Assembly: GCA_028284775.1 (NCBI GenBank)
Contig: JANQRB010000045.1
Coordinates: 50,561 to 114,560 of the forward strand
Source of the DNA: Candidatus Kapaibacterium sp.
Lineage (GTDB): Bacteria > Bacteroidota > Ignavibacteria > Kapaibacteriales > UBA7675
Direction: 5' to 3'
Length of the DNA stretch: 64,000 nucleotides
Below, piece after piece: positions 34,814 through 44,238 of this stretch. A model generated the notes under the pieces. It saw only the letters and a program-made list of their open reading frames with translations. It searched no databases and was not told the origin of the DNA. A program made the translations under genes and the position numbers. Numbering within the stretch: position 1 is the first letter of the stretch; every line of letters starts with the position of its first letter.

Positions 34814-36802
34814 ATGAAATCTTATGCTTTGCTAGCGTTGGCCCTGGTATTGCTGGTTGTCGCTCAGGCTTCGCTTGCTGCCGGTGAATATGCCAGAGTG
34901 AAAGTTAAGGCCGAGATAAAGTCCATTCTCAATGAACTGAAAGAGGAAGATGAACAGCCCTTTGCCACAACGCTGGCGGCAGGAGACAGATTCGAAGGCG
35001 TGATCCAGTATGATGTTGAACGCGAGGGAGTTCGTGATCCGGACGCGAACGGCGGACGCAACTATAACTACTCCGATGATTTCAACAGTTACATGGAATT
35101 CAGGTTGGGCGGCAGTACAATTCGCAGCTTTTTTCTCCAGAATGTTGAAGGACTGAACATATTCTATGAGTTATTTAGTTGGCGAACTACGACTGCCTCT
35201 TCAAACAAGTATGAGATGGTGTTTAGCAGCCAGCGTTCGGGAATCTACACCGAATCAGATCACATACTGGAAGGGGGACCGATTTCCATCAGGCTGAAGG
35301 GAGAAACAGCCTTTCAGACGAGTGGTTTACCTCAGCAGTTGAACCTGATTGACTGGCACTGGCGAAGCCTGCGCATCGAGTATACGGCGCCCTCGGGGCG
35401 GTCGTTTAAAATCGAAGCCGTCGTTCGCAGTTTCAGCCCCACGGAACGGATGGGTGACCTTGATGACGATGGCGTCAGGAATGAAGCCGCGACGATCAGC
35501 GGTTCGATCTATATTGATGACAATGGCAATTGTAGCATGAACGCGTGGGAAGGCGGCATAGCCAATCAAGTCGTAATCGTCAGGCCGGGTCCATTCTTCG
35601 CGATAAGCGACAATCAAGGCAACTACGAAATCGAGCTTCCGCCTGCAAACCGCTATGCCGTCGGCATAAAACCACCTTTTGGCTGGCAGGCCGCCTGCCG
35701 AGACGACTTTAAGGAAGTCGGCCTGATGCATGCCGGTCGTGTTAAGGAAGATGTTAACATCGGCATGCAGGCCGCGCGAAGGGTGCAATCGCTCGACGTA
35801 ACGCTGGCGGGCGACAATGTTCGTCTCGGTTTTGAGTTCCGTTATGTTGTACGTTTTCATAACAACGGCACGATTCCCTACAGCGGCGATCTTGTGCTGC
35901 GCTACGATCCGCTGCTGCAATTCATCTCCGCCGATCCGGCCGTGACGGTACATAAGACCGATGAGCTGCTCTGGCATCTGAAGGAACTTCCGGTCGGCGC
36001 TACCGGCAAAATCACCATCGTCATGCGTGCTCCGGAAGACGAGGACCTGCTGGGCTACCAATTGTGCGCTTCCGTCTGGTCCGAACAAAAGCCGCAATTT
36101 GACGAGCTCGCCGCAGCGGCTATGGACGAAATCTGCCTCACAATTCGCGGTGCCTACGACCCCAACGACATTCAGGTATTCGCCGGCACAAAATCCGCAG
36201 ACGGCACTATCAGCCTCATTGACACGACCCTGACGTACCACATTCGCTTTCAGAATGTCGGCAGCGCACCGGCGTCGACCGTTCGTATTCTCGATACCCT
36301 GGATAAATCGCTTGATTTCGCAAGCCTGCGTTTGGGGGCGGCGAGCCACGACTACAGCGTACGCATGAGCGGCAATGCGGTCCTGGAATGGACCTTCAGC
36401 AACATCGAACTGCCGTCGCAGGCAAGCGATGAGGCCGCCAGCCGCGGTTTTGTGAGCTACAAGATTGACCGGCGAGATGCTCTGTCGGCCGGCAGCGCAA
36501 TCCCCAACCGCGCGGCCATCTATTTCGATTATAACTCGCCGGTCATCACCAATACTGTCGTCTCGACCTTAGTCAGCGTCAGCACATCGGTCAACGAAGA
36601 GGAATCACAGTTTAAGGACAAGGAGCTGTTCAGCGGTACGGTTGTAGTTTACAATCTGCTGGGACGCAGGCTGCGGGAGATACGAGTCGTGGAGCGGCCG
36701 CCTGCTGAGCTGCAACTGGATGACGTTCAACCGGGCGCCTACTTCCTGCACTACAAGTCGGAATCCGTATCGCGCATCGTGCCGATGACAATCGTTCGCT
36801 AG
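34814..36802 (+). CDS. secreted DUF7619/DUF11-like adhesin-type protein with T9SS tail
   Basis: 662 residues. A signal peptide (LLALALVLLVVAQASLAAG) leads to a ~200-residue unique N-terminal region. A prealbumin-like/SdrD B-like module follows (GSIYIDDNGNCSMNAWEGG, then DNQGNYEIELPP). Next come DUF11/DUF7619-type beta repeats marked by GAYDPNDIQVFAG, LTYHIRFQNVGSAPA and RAAIYFDYNSPVITN. The end (VVVYNLLGRRLREI, then VQPGAYFLHY) is a T9SS sorting domain. It lies 76 bases after the anti-sigma-like gene on the same strand and is the likely target or effector of that regulatory pair. Confidence 0.85.
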   Translation: MKSYALLALALVLLVVAQASLAAGEYARVKVKAEIKSILNELKEEDEQPFATTLAAGDRFEGVIQYDVEREGVRDPDANGGRNYNYSDDFNSYMEFRLGGSTIRSFFLQNVEGLNIFYELFSWRTTTASSNKYEMVFSSQRSGIYTESDHILEGGPISIRLKGETAFQTSGLPQQLNLIDWHWRSLRIEYTAPSGRSFKIEAVVRSFSPTERMGDLDDDGVRNEAATISGSIYIDDNGNCSMNAWEGGIANQVVIVRPGPFFAISDNQGNYEIELPPANRYAVGIKPPFGWQAACRDDFKEVGLMHAGRVKEDVNIGMQAARRVQSLDVTLAGDNVRLGFEFRYVVRFHNNGTIPYSGDLVLRYDPLLQFISADPAVTVHKTDELLWHLKELPVGATGKITIVMRAPEDEDLLGYQLCASVWSEQKPQFDELAAAAMDEICLTIRGAYDPNDIQVFAGTKSADGTISLIDTTLTYHIRFQNVGSAPASTVRILDTLDKSLDFASLRLGAASHDYSVRMSGNAVLEWTFSNIELPSQASDEAASRGFVSYKIDRRDALSAGSAIPNRAAIYFDYNSPVITNTVVSTLVSVSTSVNEEESQFKDKELFSGTVVVYNLLGRRLREIRVVERPPAELQLDDVQPGAYFLHYKSESVSRIVPMTIVR

Positions 36803-37026
36803 CTGTTTCAGACCGGCGCGTGGTGGTCGGCCTGAATCCGGCATTCCGTCTGTGCAGGCCAACACAAAACGCCAATGTAGCGCTCAAGTATGGCGGGTGC
36901 GGGTCGGACGGAGAAATTGTATTCTTGAGGGCACGCTGCCCGATGTGGCTCAGGTCGCGTCGGGCAGTTGCATTTTGGCATAGCAAGAGGGCCTGGCGCT
37001 TGATTCGGAATCAGGCGGAGGCTTGC

Positions 37027-37752
37027 TTAGAGGCCCTTGCCTTCCAGCATCATCTTCAGGCCTCGAGCGACAATCGTAATATCAAGCCATAGCAGTTTCA
37101 AGGCCGGGGCCTGCATGTACTGCTCTACATAGCCGTATTCCAGATCGCGACTGGCCCACTCCTCAGTACCCTTGCGTACATGCGTCTGACTGAAAATTCC
37201 GCCTTTCAGGATTTTACGGGTGACATTTCCGCGGGCAAGGTCGGCTTCATAATCCGGCCAGGCAAGCGGCCGTGGACCGACGATGCTCATGTCGCCCCGC
37301 AGTACGTTGAAGAGCTGGGGCAGCTCATCCAGATAAAATCGTTTGATGAAGCGGCCGGTATAGGTCAGATTGGCGCGTTTTTTCTGAGAATGATAGGCGG
37401 GAATGAAATCACCGCTGCGGCGCTCGGCATCACTGGCCAGATCGGTTCTGGCGAGTCGAAACTTCAACTTCATAAATTTTCGTCCGGCGGTGGCGCCAAA
37501 ATACGATGCCAGCAAGGGGCCGTGATTGGCGGGCAGTAGAAGGCCCTCCAGCCAGTTGGCACAAGCTACCAGTATCAGAACGGGGCTGGACGGTAGCAGC
37601 AGCAGCAAGGCGATTAGTTTGTCAACAATCAGTTTAAGCGCTCGGTCGGGCAGGGGAGCCTGCAGGGCGAATATAGCGGCATAACGCTGCCTGATGCGCT
37701 CGTCAGGCGCCGGATAGAGATGTCGCGGAATTACCGGGCTGTTCTGTTTCAT
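37027..37752 (-). CDS. bacterial sugar transferase (undecaprenyl-phosphate glycosyl-1-phosphate type)
   Basis: 241 residues. One N-terminal membrane segment (LIALLLLLPSSPVLILVAC) precedes the catalytic domain of the WbaP/PglC family, seen in the segments TGRFIKRFYLDELPQLFNV and LRGDMSIVGPRPLAWPDYE. Compared with the usual domain the KF(RT)M region is present as GRKFMKLKFRL. It would start exopolysaccharide or O-antigen repeat units on the inner membrane. No other polysaccharide genes are adjacent, so it may be an isolated initiating enzyme. Confidence 0.9.
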   Translation of the reverse strand: MKQNSPVIPRHLYPAPDERIRQRYAAIFALQAPLPDRALKLIVDKLIALLLLLPSSPVLILVACANWLEGLLLPANHGPLLASYFGATAGRKFMKLKFRLARTDLASDAERRSGDFIPAYHSQKKRANLTYTGRFIKRFYLDELPQLFNVLRGDMSIVGPRPLAWPDYEADLARGNVTRKILKGGIFSQTHVRKGTEEWASRDLEYGYVEQYMQAPALKLLWLDITIVARGLKMMLEGKGL

Positions 37753-37990
37753 AGTGCACCGTGCCTAGCATTACTTCTCTCGGGAAACACCGGCGAAGAG
37801 GCCGATCCGGGCAGAATACAGGACTGCAAATTGGCAAAAAATCCGCAATAGCCCAGTGCCGTACTGCGCCGTACCGTCGTCGAGAAGCCTTCAGCCGCGC
37901 TACAGTGCCCATGTGGCGGAAACCGGGTGTAATGGCTAAATTGGCGGCGCTCCATTTATCGGCGTCGGGAATTCATTGCGGGAGATTGCT

Positions 37991-38938
37991 ATGGCCAGGG
38001 TGATTGTTGCAGGTAGTGTCGTGATGGATGTTGTGGCGCGCGCCGCCCGGCATCCGCGTCCCGGCGAAACGGTTGTCGGTGACAGCCTGGCATATTATCC
38101 CGGCGGTAAAGGGGCCAACCAGGCGATCGCGGCGGCACGATTGGGAGTGCCGACCCGATTGATCGGCATGCGCGGCGACGATGACTTCGGCGAACGCCTC
38201 GCCCGCTATCTGCGTGAAGCTGATGTCGATACGGACACCCTGCTTTGCAGCCCGGAGCAGCCGACCGGGACCTCGCTCATTGTCCTGGATGCCGATGCGG
38301 AGAATACAATTGTCATGCTGCCGGGCGCTAATGCCGGCCTGCGTCCATCGCATTTGAATAACGTAGACTTCGGATCGGATGACCTGCTGCTCGTCCAGCT
38401 CGAAATTCCGCTGGACACGGTAGAAGAACTGCTGCACCGCGGCCGTGCCGCCGGCGCCAGAACAATCCTGAATGCCGCGCCTTTTCATCCCGGCTGTAAG
38501 TCTCTGCTGCCGATCACAGACTACCTGATCGTTAACGAACTGGAGCTGGCGGCTCTGGCGGGAAAGGAAAAGATTGAACTGCCGCCAACAACACAGCACT
38601 TGCGACGCTTACTGAAACAGTGCCGCGCGTTTCCTGCACAAACGCTCGTTGTTACCCTGGGCGCGGAAGGGCTTTACTGCCTTGGGCCGGGTGGTGAATG
38701 GCGAATCTCCGGGCACAAGGTGCGGGCCGTCGATACTGTCGGCGCCGGAGATTGTTTTGTCGGGGCATTCGCGGTCGCGCTGGCGGAAGGTCGGAGCTGC
38801 GAAGAGGCGCTGCGCTTTGCCAATGCCGCGGCGGCATCGAGCGTCGAGCAGCCGGGTGCCGCTCCATCAATGCCAGGCCGCGCATCCCTGTCACGATGGC
38901 TTGCGGAACGCAAAATCTCAATGCTGCTGCGACAGTAA
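37991..38938 (+). CDS. rbsK: PfkB-family carbohydrate kinase, probably ribokinase
   Basis: 315 residues. GSVVMDVVARAARHPRPGET begins the fold, PGGKGANQAIAAARLG is the PfkB signature 1, and AVDTVGAGDCFVGAFAVAL is signature 2 with the catalytic Asp. ILNAAPFHPGC and VTLGAEGLYC also match RbsK. ATG 37991 has GGGAG seven bases upstream and is preferred over 37976. No ribose transporter or rbsD is near, so the sugar is not proved. It converges on the first GAF gene. Confidence 0.9.
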   Translation: MARVIVAGSVVMDVVARAARHPRPGETVVGDSLAYYPGGKGANQAIAAARLGVPTRLIGMRGDDDFGERLARYLREADVDTDTLLCSPEQPTGTSLIVLDADAENTIVMLPGANAGLRPSHLNNVDFGSDDLLLVQLEIPLDTVEELLHRGRAAGARTILNAAPFHPGCKSLLPITDYLIVNELELAALAGKEKIELPPTTQHLRRLLKQCRAFPAQTLVVTLGAEGLYCLGPGGEWRISGHKVRAVDTVGAGDCFVGAFAVALAEGRSCEEALRFANAAAASSVEQPGAAPSMPGRASLSRWLAERKISMLLRQ

Positions 38939-38968
38939 TCGTTCACAGAGCATCCGTCAAATTAGGGA

Positions 38969-41449
38969 TCATTGAGCGCTTGCCGGTACCTGCTGCACGC
39001 CCCCGTTGCGGGAAAACGCCATTGTTGTTCTTTTGCGTCGACGGCTCGTCGACGCCGTGCCGTTGACAGCCGTCTTCTTAGTGAAATTGACACTCACTCG
39101 CAGTGCTCTCAGCCCGGTGATGCCTTGCAGATCCTCTAGCTCAAGGTCTTCGACTTCATTTGTCAGGTAACCGGAATATTGCAAATACTCAATGTATTCG
39201 CGGTATTCGCTTGCTTCTTTCATCTGCGAATAGACGATGGCAATTTTGCCGGGCTGTGTCAGGCGTTCCTGTCGGCCTTTGATAAGCGCCTTGTCGATCC
39301 GTTTTTTCATGATTTCATAGCGGATGTTGTAGGCGCCGTCAACGTCGAACTGTTTTTCATCCTGGCGAAAACGGATGGCGAGGGGGGTGTCCTGCACGAG
39401 AACGAGGTGCGTCGTTGCCAGCGGAATCTTCAGATCTTTCTTCAAGGCTTCGGTTTTACGGCCGATCTGCGCGACGGTCTCCAGCTGCCAGAGTCGCAGG
39501 TTTTTCAGGTATACACGGTCGAAGTTGCCGTCTTCGACAAGGGAAGCCCCGACATACATCCCATGATCGACGCCGTCGGTTTTGTATTTCTCGAAATAGT
39601 GCGGAAACATGGCCTGCGCTTTTTCCTGTTCGGAATCAAGCATCTTGGCAATAGTATCATTGATTCTGGCCACGCTTTCGTCGAAATCCCTGCGTTTGCG
39701 GTAGAGAATCGCAAGCTCGGCGTCAAGGCTGTTGAAATATTTCTCGGCCTCCGCGGCGATTGCCGGCGCAAAATCGCTGAGATGCCGCATGAGCGGTTCG
39801 ACATTGCTGCGCAGAAATTCCAGGACGGACAATTCATCGCCCGAGCCAAGGACCTGCTTAATCTGTGCGCTGTAGCGGTCGATGCGGAACATAAGTTCAT
39901 CGAGAATCGGCATCGCTTTGACTGCGCGGGCCGTACTCAGAACGGAGCGCGCCAGGGTGAGCTGTTCCAGCAGATCGGTCTGAATACACTGATTGCGCTG
40001 GCTGGATGAGTTGCGAATATCCGAGAGGCCGTATAGCGGATAAATATCGTCGAAGACGATCGGATCCATATCCACCGTTGCCGCCGATTCGTCTTCGCGC
40101 CGCAGAACGTCGAGAGCGGCGTTGCGGAATCGCCACTCCACCGATGGATGGATTGCCGTGCATTCTTCCTTGATGATCGCCTGCACCTGCGATTCGAGCT
40201 CATCCATGCTGCGTCTGACGGCAATGGCGAAGAGCGGCAGCACTTCCTTCATTTTCAGGATGTTCACTGTGTTGAAGTCGCCGGCATTCGGCGATCCGAT
40301 TTCGATCATACCGACAATTTTATCATCGTACTGCAAGGGCGCGACTACGATATTGCGGATGCCGTTTTCCAGCATCAGATCCTCGACGGGCGTCCGCTGC
40401 TCCAGCGCCGTCAGATCGCTTTCCAGAACATTGCAGCGCGAGGTATAGGCCCGGTCATAGACCGAACCGATAAAGTCGTCGCATGACAGAGTACACTCTT
40501 CGCGAAATACCAGACTGCGGCCGATGCGTCGTGCATAGGTCATCATATTGCGCCGGTCGGCCGCAAACGGCGTGATGCCGAGACGCAGCTCGGGCCGCTT
40601 CAGATAGGTGCGTATTTTGTCTTCAAGTTGATCGAAGCCGCTGCCGGACATCAAGGAGTTCTTTTCGATCAGGCTGAACTTCAGACTTGACAAGGTCTCC
40701 TGATCGGTGACATCTGTTGCCGTAAAAATCGTAAAACCGCGAAACTCGAAATGTTTTAGCGGCAACACCCGCTTCCAGACATCCAGGTTGTTCATATTCG
40801 ACAGCAGGCTCTGAATCTGCGCCTCGTCCAGCTTGGGAGCCTCGCTGACCTGAACTATGTCGATAAAGCGAGTGTCGATTGCAATCTTCAAATGCCTGTT
40901 CAGTCCCGTGACGGGGTCCGGCGCGGTAAAGATTAGGGGAAAGTCGAACTCGATCGTTGTATTGTAGAATTTTTGCAGAATGGCGCCATAAGCATTGATG
41001 ATCTTGCCGAACATCAGCTCGTCCATGTCCATGTTAACCGAGAAGTTGGCGTGGGCATTCGAGCCTCGCAAAAACTTGTCGAAATTGGGCGTGGCATAAA
41101 CAATTTCAAATCGAAAGGGTACGACCGCGCCTACCATGGTATTTTCCCAGCCAGCGGGCGGTACGATCGCGGACATCAGACAATCGACCACCTGACGATG
41201 TTGGTCGAGGACGTCCAGATCCTCGATCGGCTTCTGCAAGTCGGGTATCTTTTCTACCTGCTCAAGCAATTGACGGCCGACCGATGCATGGAGATCGTCA
41301 TGTTTGATGATCGTTTGCCGCCAGAAATCAATCAGCTTCGCAAAACTCAGCGTTGACTTGATTGTCAGGTCGTTCTTTTCCGTGAACTCGTAGGCCTGTT
41401 CCGGGTCGAGTGGAATTGTGTAATCCTGAATGTTGTCGGCGTTTGGCAT
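38969..41449 (-). CDS. large GAF-domain protein, tandem paralogue A
   Basis: 826 residues, no signal peptide or membrane segment. The N-terminal ~280 residues are a family-specific region (LSFAKLIDFWRQ, YATPNFDKFL, HFEFRGFTIFTATDVTDQET). Residues about 320-430 are a GAF-like domain (LMLENGIRNIVVAPLQYDDKIVGMIEIGSP). Then follow helical stretches and a conserved C-terminal block (FPHYFEKYKTDGVDHGMYVG, IRFRQDEKQFDVDGAYNIRY, IMKKRIDKA). An almost parallel protein is encoded just upstream. The family is typical of Bacteroidota; its role is unknown, presumably sensing a small ligand. GTG at 41458 also exists; the ATG at 41449 has AGGTG upstream. Confidence 0.85.
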   Translation of the reverse strand: MPNADNIQDYTIPLDPEQAYEFTEKNDLTIKSTLSFAKLIDFWRQTIIKHDDLHASVGRQLLEQVEKIPDLQKPIEDLDVLDQHRQVVDCLMSAIVPPAGWENTMVGAVVPFRFEIVYATPNFDKFLRGSNAHANFSVNMDMDELMFGKIINAYGAILQKFYNTTIEFDFPLIFTAPDPVTGLNRHLKIAIDTRFIDIVQVSEAPKLDEAQIQSLLSNMNNLDVWKRVLPLKHFEFRGFTIFTATDVTDQETLSSLKFSLIEKNSLMSGSGFDQLEDKIRTYLKRPELRLGITPFAADRRNMMTYARRIGRSLVFREECTLSCDDFIGSVYDRAYTSRCNVLESDLTALEQRTPVEDLMLENGIRNIVVAPLQYDDKIVGMIEIGSPNAGDFNTVNILKMKEVLPLFAIAVRRSMDELESQVQAIIKEECTAIHPSVEWRFRNAALDVLRREDESAATVDMDPIVFDDIYPLYGLSDIRNSSSQRNQCIQTDLLEQLTLARSVLSTARAVKAMPILDELMFRIDRYSAQIKQVLGSGDELSVLEFLRSNVEPLMRHLSDFAPAIAAEAEKYFNSLDAELAILYRKRRDFDESVARINDTIAKMLDSEQEKAQAMFPHYFEKYKTDGVDHGMYVGASLVEDGNFDRVYLKNLRLWQLETVAQIGRKTEALKKDLKIPLATTHLVLVQDTPLAIRFRQDEKQFDVDGAYNIRYEIMKKRIDKALIKGRQERLTQPGKIAIVYSQMKEASEYREYIEYLQYSGYLTNEVEDLELEDLQGITGLRALRVSVNFTKKTAVNGTASTSRRRKRTTMAFSRNGGVQQVPASAQ

Positions 41450-41560
41450 AACTCGCACCTGCTGAGAAATCGTATAAATTTAGTCTATGTTTTTCGGTGG
41501 TCATGTTTCTATCCGGATGGATAGAACGTCCTGCTACGCAATCGCGCAGCTACAGTTGCA

Positions 41561-44032
41561 TCAGGCTTCTTGCGCTAGCAGAGTTTGTGTGCTTTCGGGC
41601 GCTACGAGCATCGCGGCAATCGCTTGCCGGATGCGTTCGGGATCAATGATACCGTCGGATGCGGTCTCTCGTAGGTTGACCTTGACCCGTAAGGCCTTCA
41701 ATCCGCTGATTCCGGGCAGATCTTCCAGCTCCAACTCTTCTACACCGGGATTCAAAATCCCTGCGGCTTGCAGAAATTCGAAATATTCACGGTATTCGGC
41801 GGCTTCCTTGGCCTGGGTATAGACAACCGCGATTGCGTCCGGCTGCGTAATGCGCTCGCGTTTGTCCTTAACACGCGATTTGTCAATCCGTTTTTTCATA
41901 ATCTCATAGCGCATATTGTAAGCGCCATCCACGTCGAACTTCTTTTCGTCTTGCCGGAAACGAATCGACAGCGGCGTGTTGTGCAGCAGGATCAGCTGGG
42001 TTGTTTCAAGCTGTTGCGGCAGGCTGGCTTGCAGCGCTCTGCTGCGCCGGGCAATGTTGCACATAACCATCAATTGCCAGAGACGCAGATTGCTAAGATA
42101 AATCGGATCGAAGGAGGCGCGCTTCGCCAGCGATTTTCCAACGTAGATGCCATGTTCGACGCCGTCAGTCTTGTACTTCTCGAAATAATGCGGAAAGATT
42201 TTTTGCGCCGTGCTTTGCTCTTCGTCCAGGTAAGAGCTGATCGTGTCGTTGATCATAGCGACCGACCGATCGAACTCCTGACGCCGGCGATATACGACCT
42301 GCAATTCGGGATCGAGCGCCGCCGTATATTCCTCGACCTTTGCCTTGACGGATGGATCGAGTTCACGGAAAATGGCAAAGAGAGATTCTACATTCGACCG
42401 CAGAAAATCGAGGGTCGAAAGTTCATCGCCGGAGCTGAGTCCGCGACGAATATTATCGATGTGTTTGTTGATGCGAAAGACAATCTCGTTCAGAATCGGC
42501 ATAGGCCGCAATTTGCGCGCTTCTTCTACAATTTCGCGTGCCATCTGCAGCTGGTCGGTGAGGTCGGCCTGAATGCAGCGGTTGCGTTTGATCGATGAAT
42601 CGCGGATATCGGAGACGCCGTAAAGGGGATACACATCTTCGAATACAATCGACTCCATGGTCCTGGTTCCGCCCTGATCCTGGTCCTGCAGCAGCTTGAT
42701 TGCCGCCGAGCGAAAGCGCCATTCTACGGTCGGGTGGATGGCCGTGCACTCTTCTTTGATCACGGCTTCGACGCGATTATTCAACTCGTCCAGGCTGCGG
42801 TCGATCGCATTCGCAAAGAGCGGCAGCAACTCGTGCAGCTTCAGAATATTGGCATGGTTCAGGTCGCGCGGATTCGGCGAGCCAAGCTCGAGCATCCCCA
42901 CCAACCTGTTATTGTGCCAGAGCGGCGTCACCAGAATGTTGCGGATGCCGAGGCGCAGGATATGCTCTTCCACTTCGCTGCGATTCTCGCCCGATTCGAT
43001 GTCATCGATTATGATCGGGCCCTCGGCGTTTATGGCCCGTTCATAAATCGAATTGTCGAGCGTGGTGCATGTCAGCTTGCACTCATTTGTCAGCACCAAA
43101 CTACGTCCGATGCGACGGGAAAGACTGAGCGTGCTGGCCATATCGCTCGAATAAGCGGCTACGCCAAGGCGCAGATGCGGTCGCTTCATATATGAGCGCA
43201 TCTTTTGTTCCAGTTGACGAAAGCCGTCGTCCGAACTAAGCGCGCCCTTCCGGATCAGATCCAATCGCATTCCCGAGACCGCTTCCTGATCGGTAATGTC
43301 GGTGGCGTGCAGCAGGGAAAAGCCGCGCATTTCAAAGAGCTCGGGCGGCAGCAGCTCCAGCCAGACGTCGACGTCAGTCAGGTTGGCATAGAGCCGTTCG
43401 ATATCTGCCTCGCTGAGTTTCCTGAGCTTGCCCCGCAATGCGATATCCATAAAGCGCGTATCGACCATCATCTTGTAGAAACGCTCCATTCCGGTTGTTT
43501 TGTCGGGAACACATACCACCACCGGAAAATCGAAACCCAGATTGATGTTGTAAAAGCGCGCCAGAATTGAAGTGTAGGAGTGGATCAGGCGTCCCGAAGC
43601 CATCCGATCGGCGTCCAGATTCATCTGGTACTTGGTGTCGCTGCCGTCCAACTGCAAGTATTTGTCGAAGTTGGGCGTGGTATAAAAGGGCAGCAAACCG
43701 TAAGGCTTAATGGCAGCCACCAGATGTTTTTCCCAGGCTTGCGGGGCGACGACGCCCGACATAAGGAAGGAAATCAGATCCTTGTGTTTGGTGAGCAGGC
43801 TCATGTCTTCGATGGGACCATGCAGCTCCGGCGTCGCTTCTACCCGTGCAAATATCTTTTTGCGGAATTCCGCCTGCAGTGGATCGGCATCCAGGAGAGA
43901 GTCGCGCCACAAATCAAGCAGCTTGTGGAGGCTGAGCGTCGTCGCAAAGGGCAGCGCCAGCGGTTCGTTCATTTTCACGGGCTCATGTGCTTCTATCCTG
44001 CGCGGGACATCCGTCAAACGTTTCGAAGACAT
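41561..44032 (-). CDS. large GAF-domain protein, tandem paralogue B
   Basis: 823 residues and colinear with paralogue A over the whole length: LSLHKLLDLWRDSLL, FYTTPNFDKYL, FEMRGFSLLHATDITDQEA, a GAF-like domain around LRLGIRNILVTPLWHNNRLVGMLELGSP (positions 325-430), and IFPHYFEKYKTDGVEHGIYV plus IRFRQDEKKFDVDGAYNMRY near the C-terminus. The strongest conservation is in the C-terminal block, so this is not only a GAF sensor; that block probably has its own activity. ATG 44032 follows AGGAG. Gap to paralogue A is about 110 bases. Confidence 0.85.
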   Translation of the reverse strand: MSSKRLTDVPRRIEAHEPVKMNEPLALPFATTLSLHKLLDLWRDSLLDADPLQAEFRKKIFARVEATPELHGPIEDMSLLTKHKDLISFLMSGVVAPQAWEKHLVAAIKPYGLLPFYTTPNFDKYLQLDGSDTKYQMNLDADRMASGRLIHSYTSILARFYNINLGFDFPVVVCVPDKTTGMERFYKMMVDTRFMDIALRGKLRKLSEADIERLYANLTDVDVWLELLPPELFEMRGFSLLHATDITDQEAVSGMRLDLIRKGALSSDDGFRQLEQKMRSYMKRPHLRLGVAAYSSDMASTLSLSRRIGRSLVLTNECKLTCTTLDNSIYERAINAEGPIIIDDIESGENRSEVEEHILRLGIRNILVTPLWHNNRLVGMLELGSPNPRDLNHANILKLHELLPLFANAIDRSLDELNNRVEAVIKEECTAIHPTVEWRFRSAAIKLLQDQDQGGTRTMESIVFEDVYPLYGVSDIRDSSIKRNRCIQADLTDQLQMAREIVEEARKLRPMPILNEIVFRINKHIDNIRRGLSSGDELSTLDFLRSNVESLFAIFRELDPSVKAKVEEYTAALDPELQVVYRRRQEFDRSVAMINDTISSYLDEEQSTAQKIFPHYFEKYKTDGVEHGIYVGKSLAKRASFDPIYLSNLRLWQLMVMCNIARRSRALQASLPQQLETTQLILLHNTPLSIRFRQDEKKFDVDGAYNMRYEIMKKRIDKSRVKDKRERITQPDAIAVVYTQAKEAAEYREYFEFLQAAGILNPGVEELELEDLPGISGLKALRVKVNLRETASDGIIDPERIRQAIAAMLVAPESTQTLLAQEA

Positions 44033-44238
44033 GCCTGACTCCTGCAAAGATTCTTACAATGATTCCGAGCTAAGACGGATAGCGTGTAGCTCTATTTGGG
44101 ACAGTGCGCCTTCCCTGTCTACGACGACTGATGCCGCGCTTTCGGGACCGGCGGAGCATTGAATATCGATAAACTCCGTGATTGCCGTTTCTGCATACTG
44201 CGTCACGCTTCTGAATTTAGTGATAAATTTGAAACGGC

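Noticed and set aside
35327..36349. A 340-codon minus-strand open frame
   Set aside because: Antisense to the DUF7619/T9SS gene, with no domain or signal and with random-looking composition.
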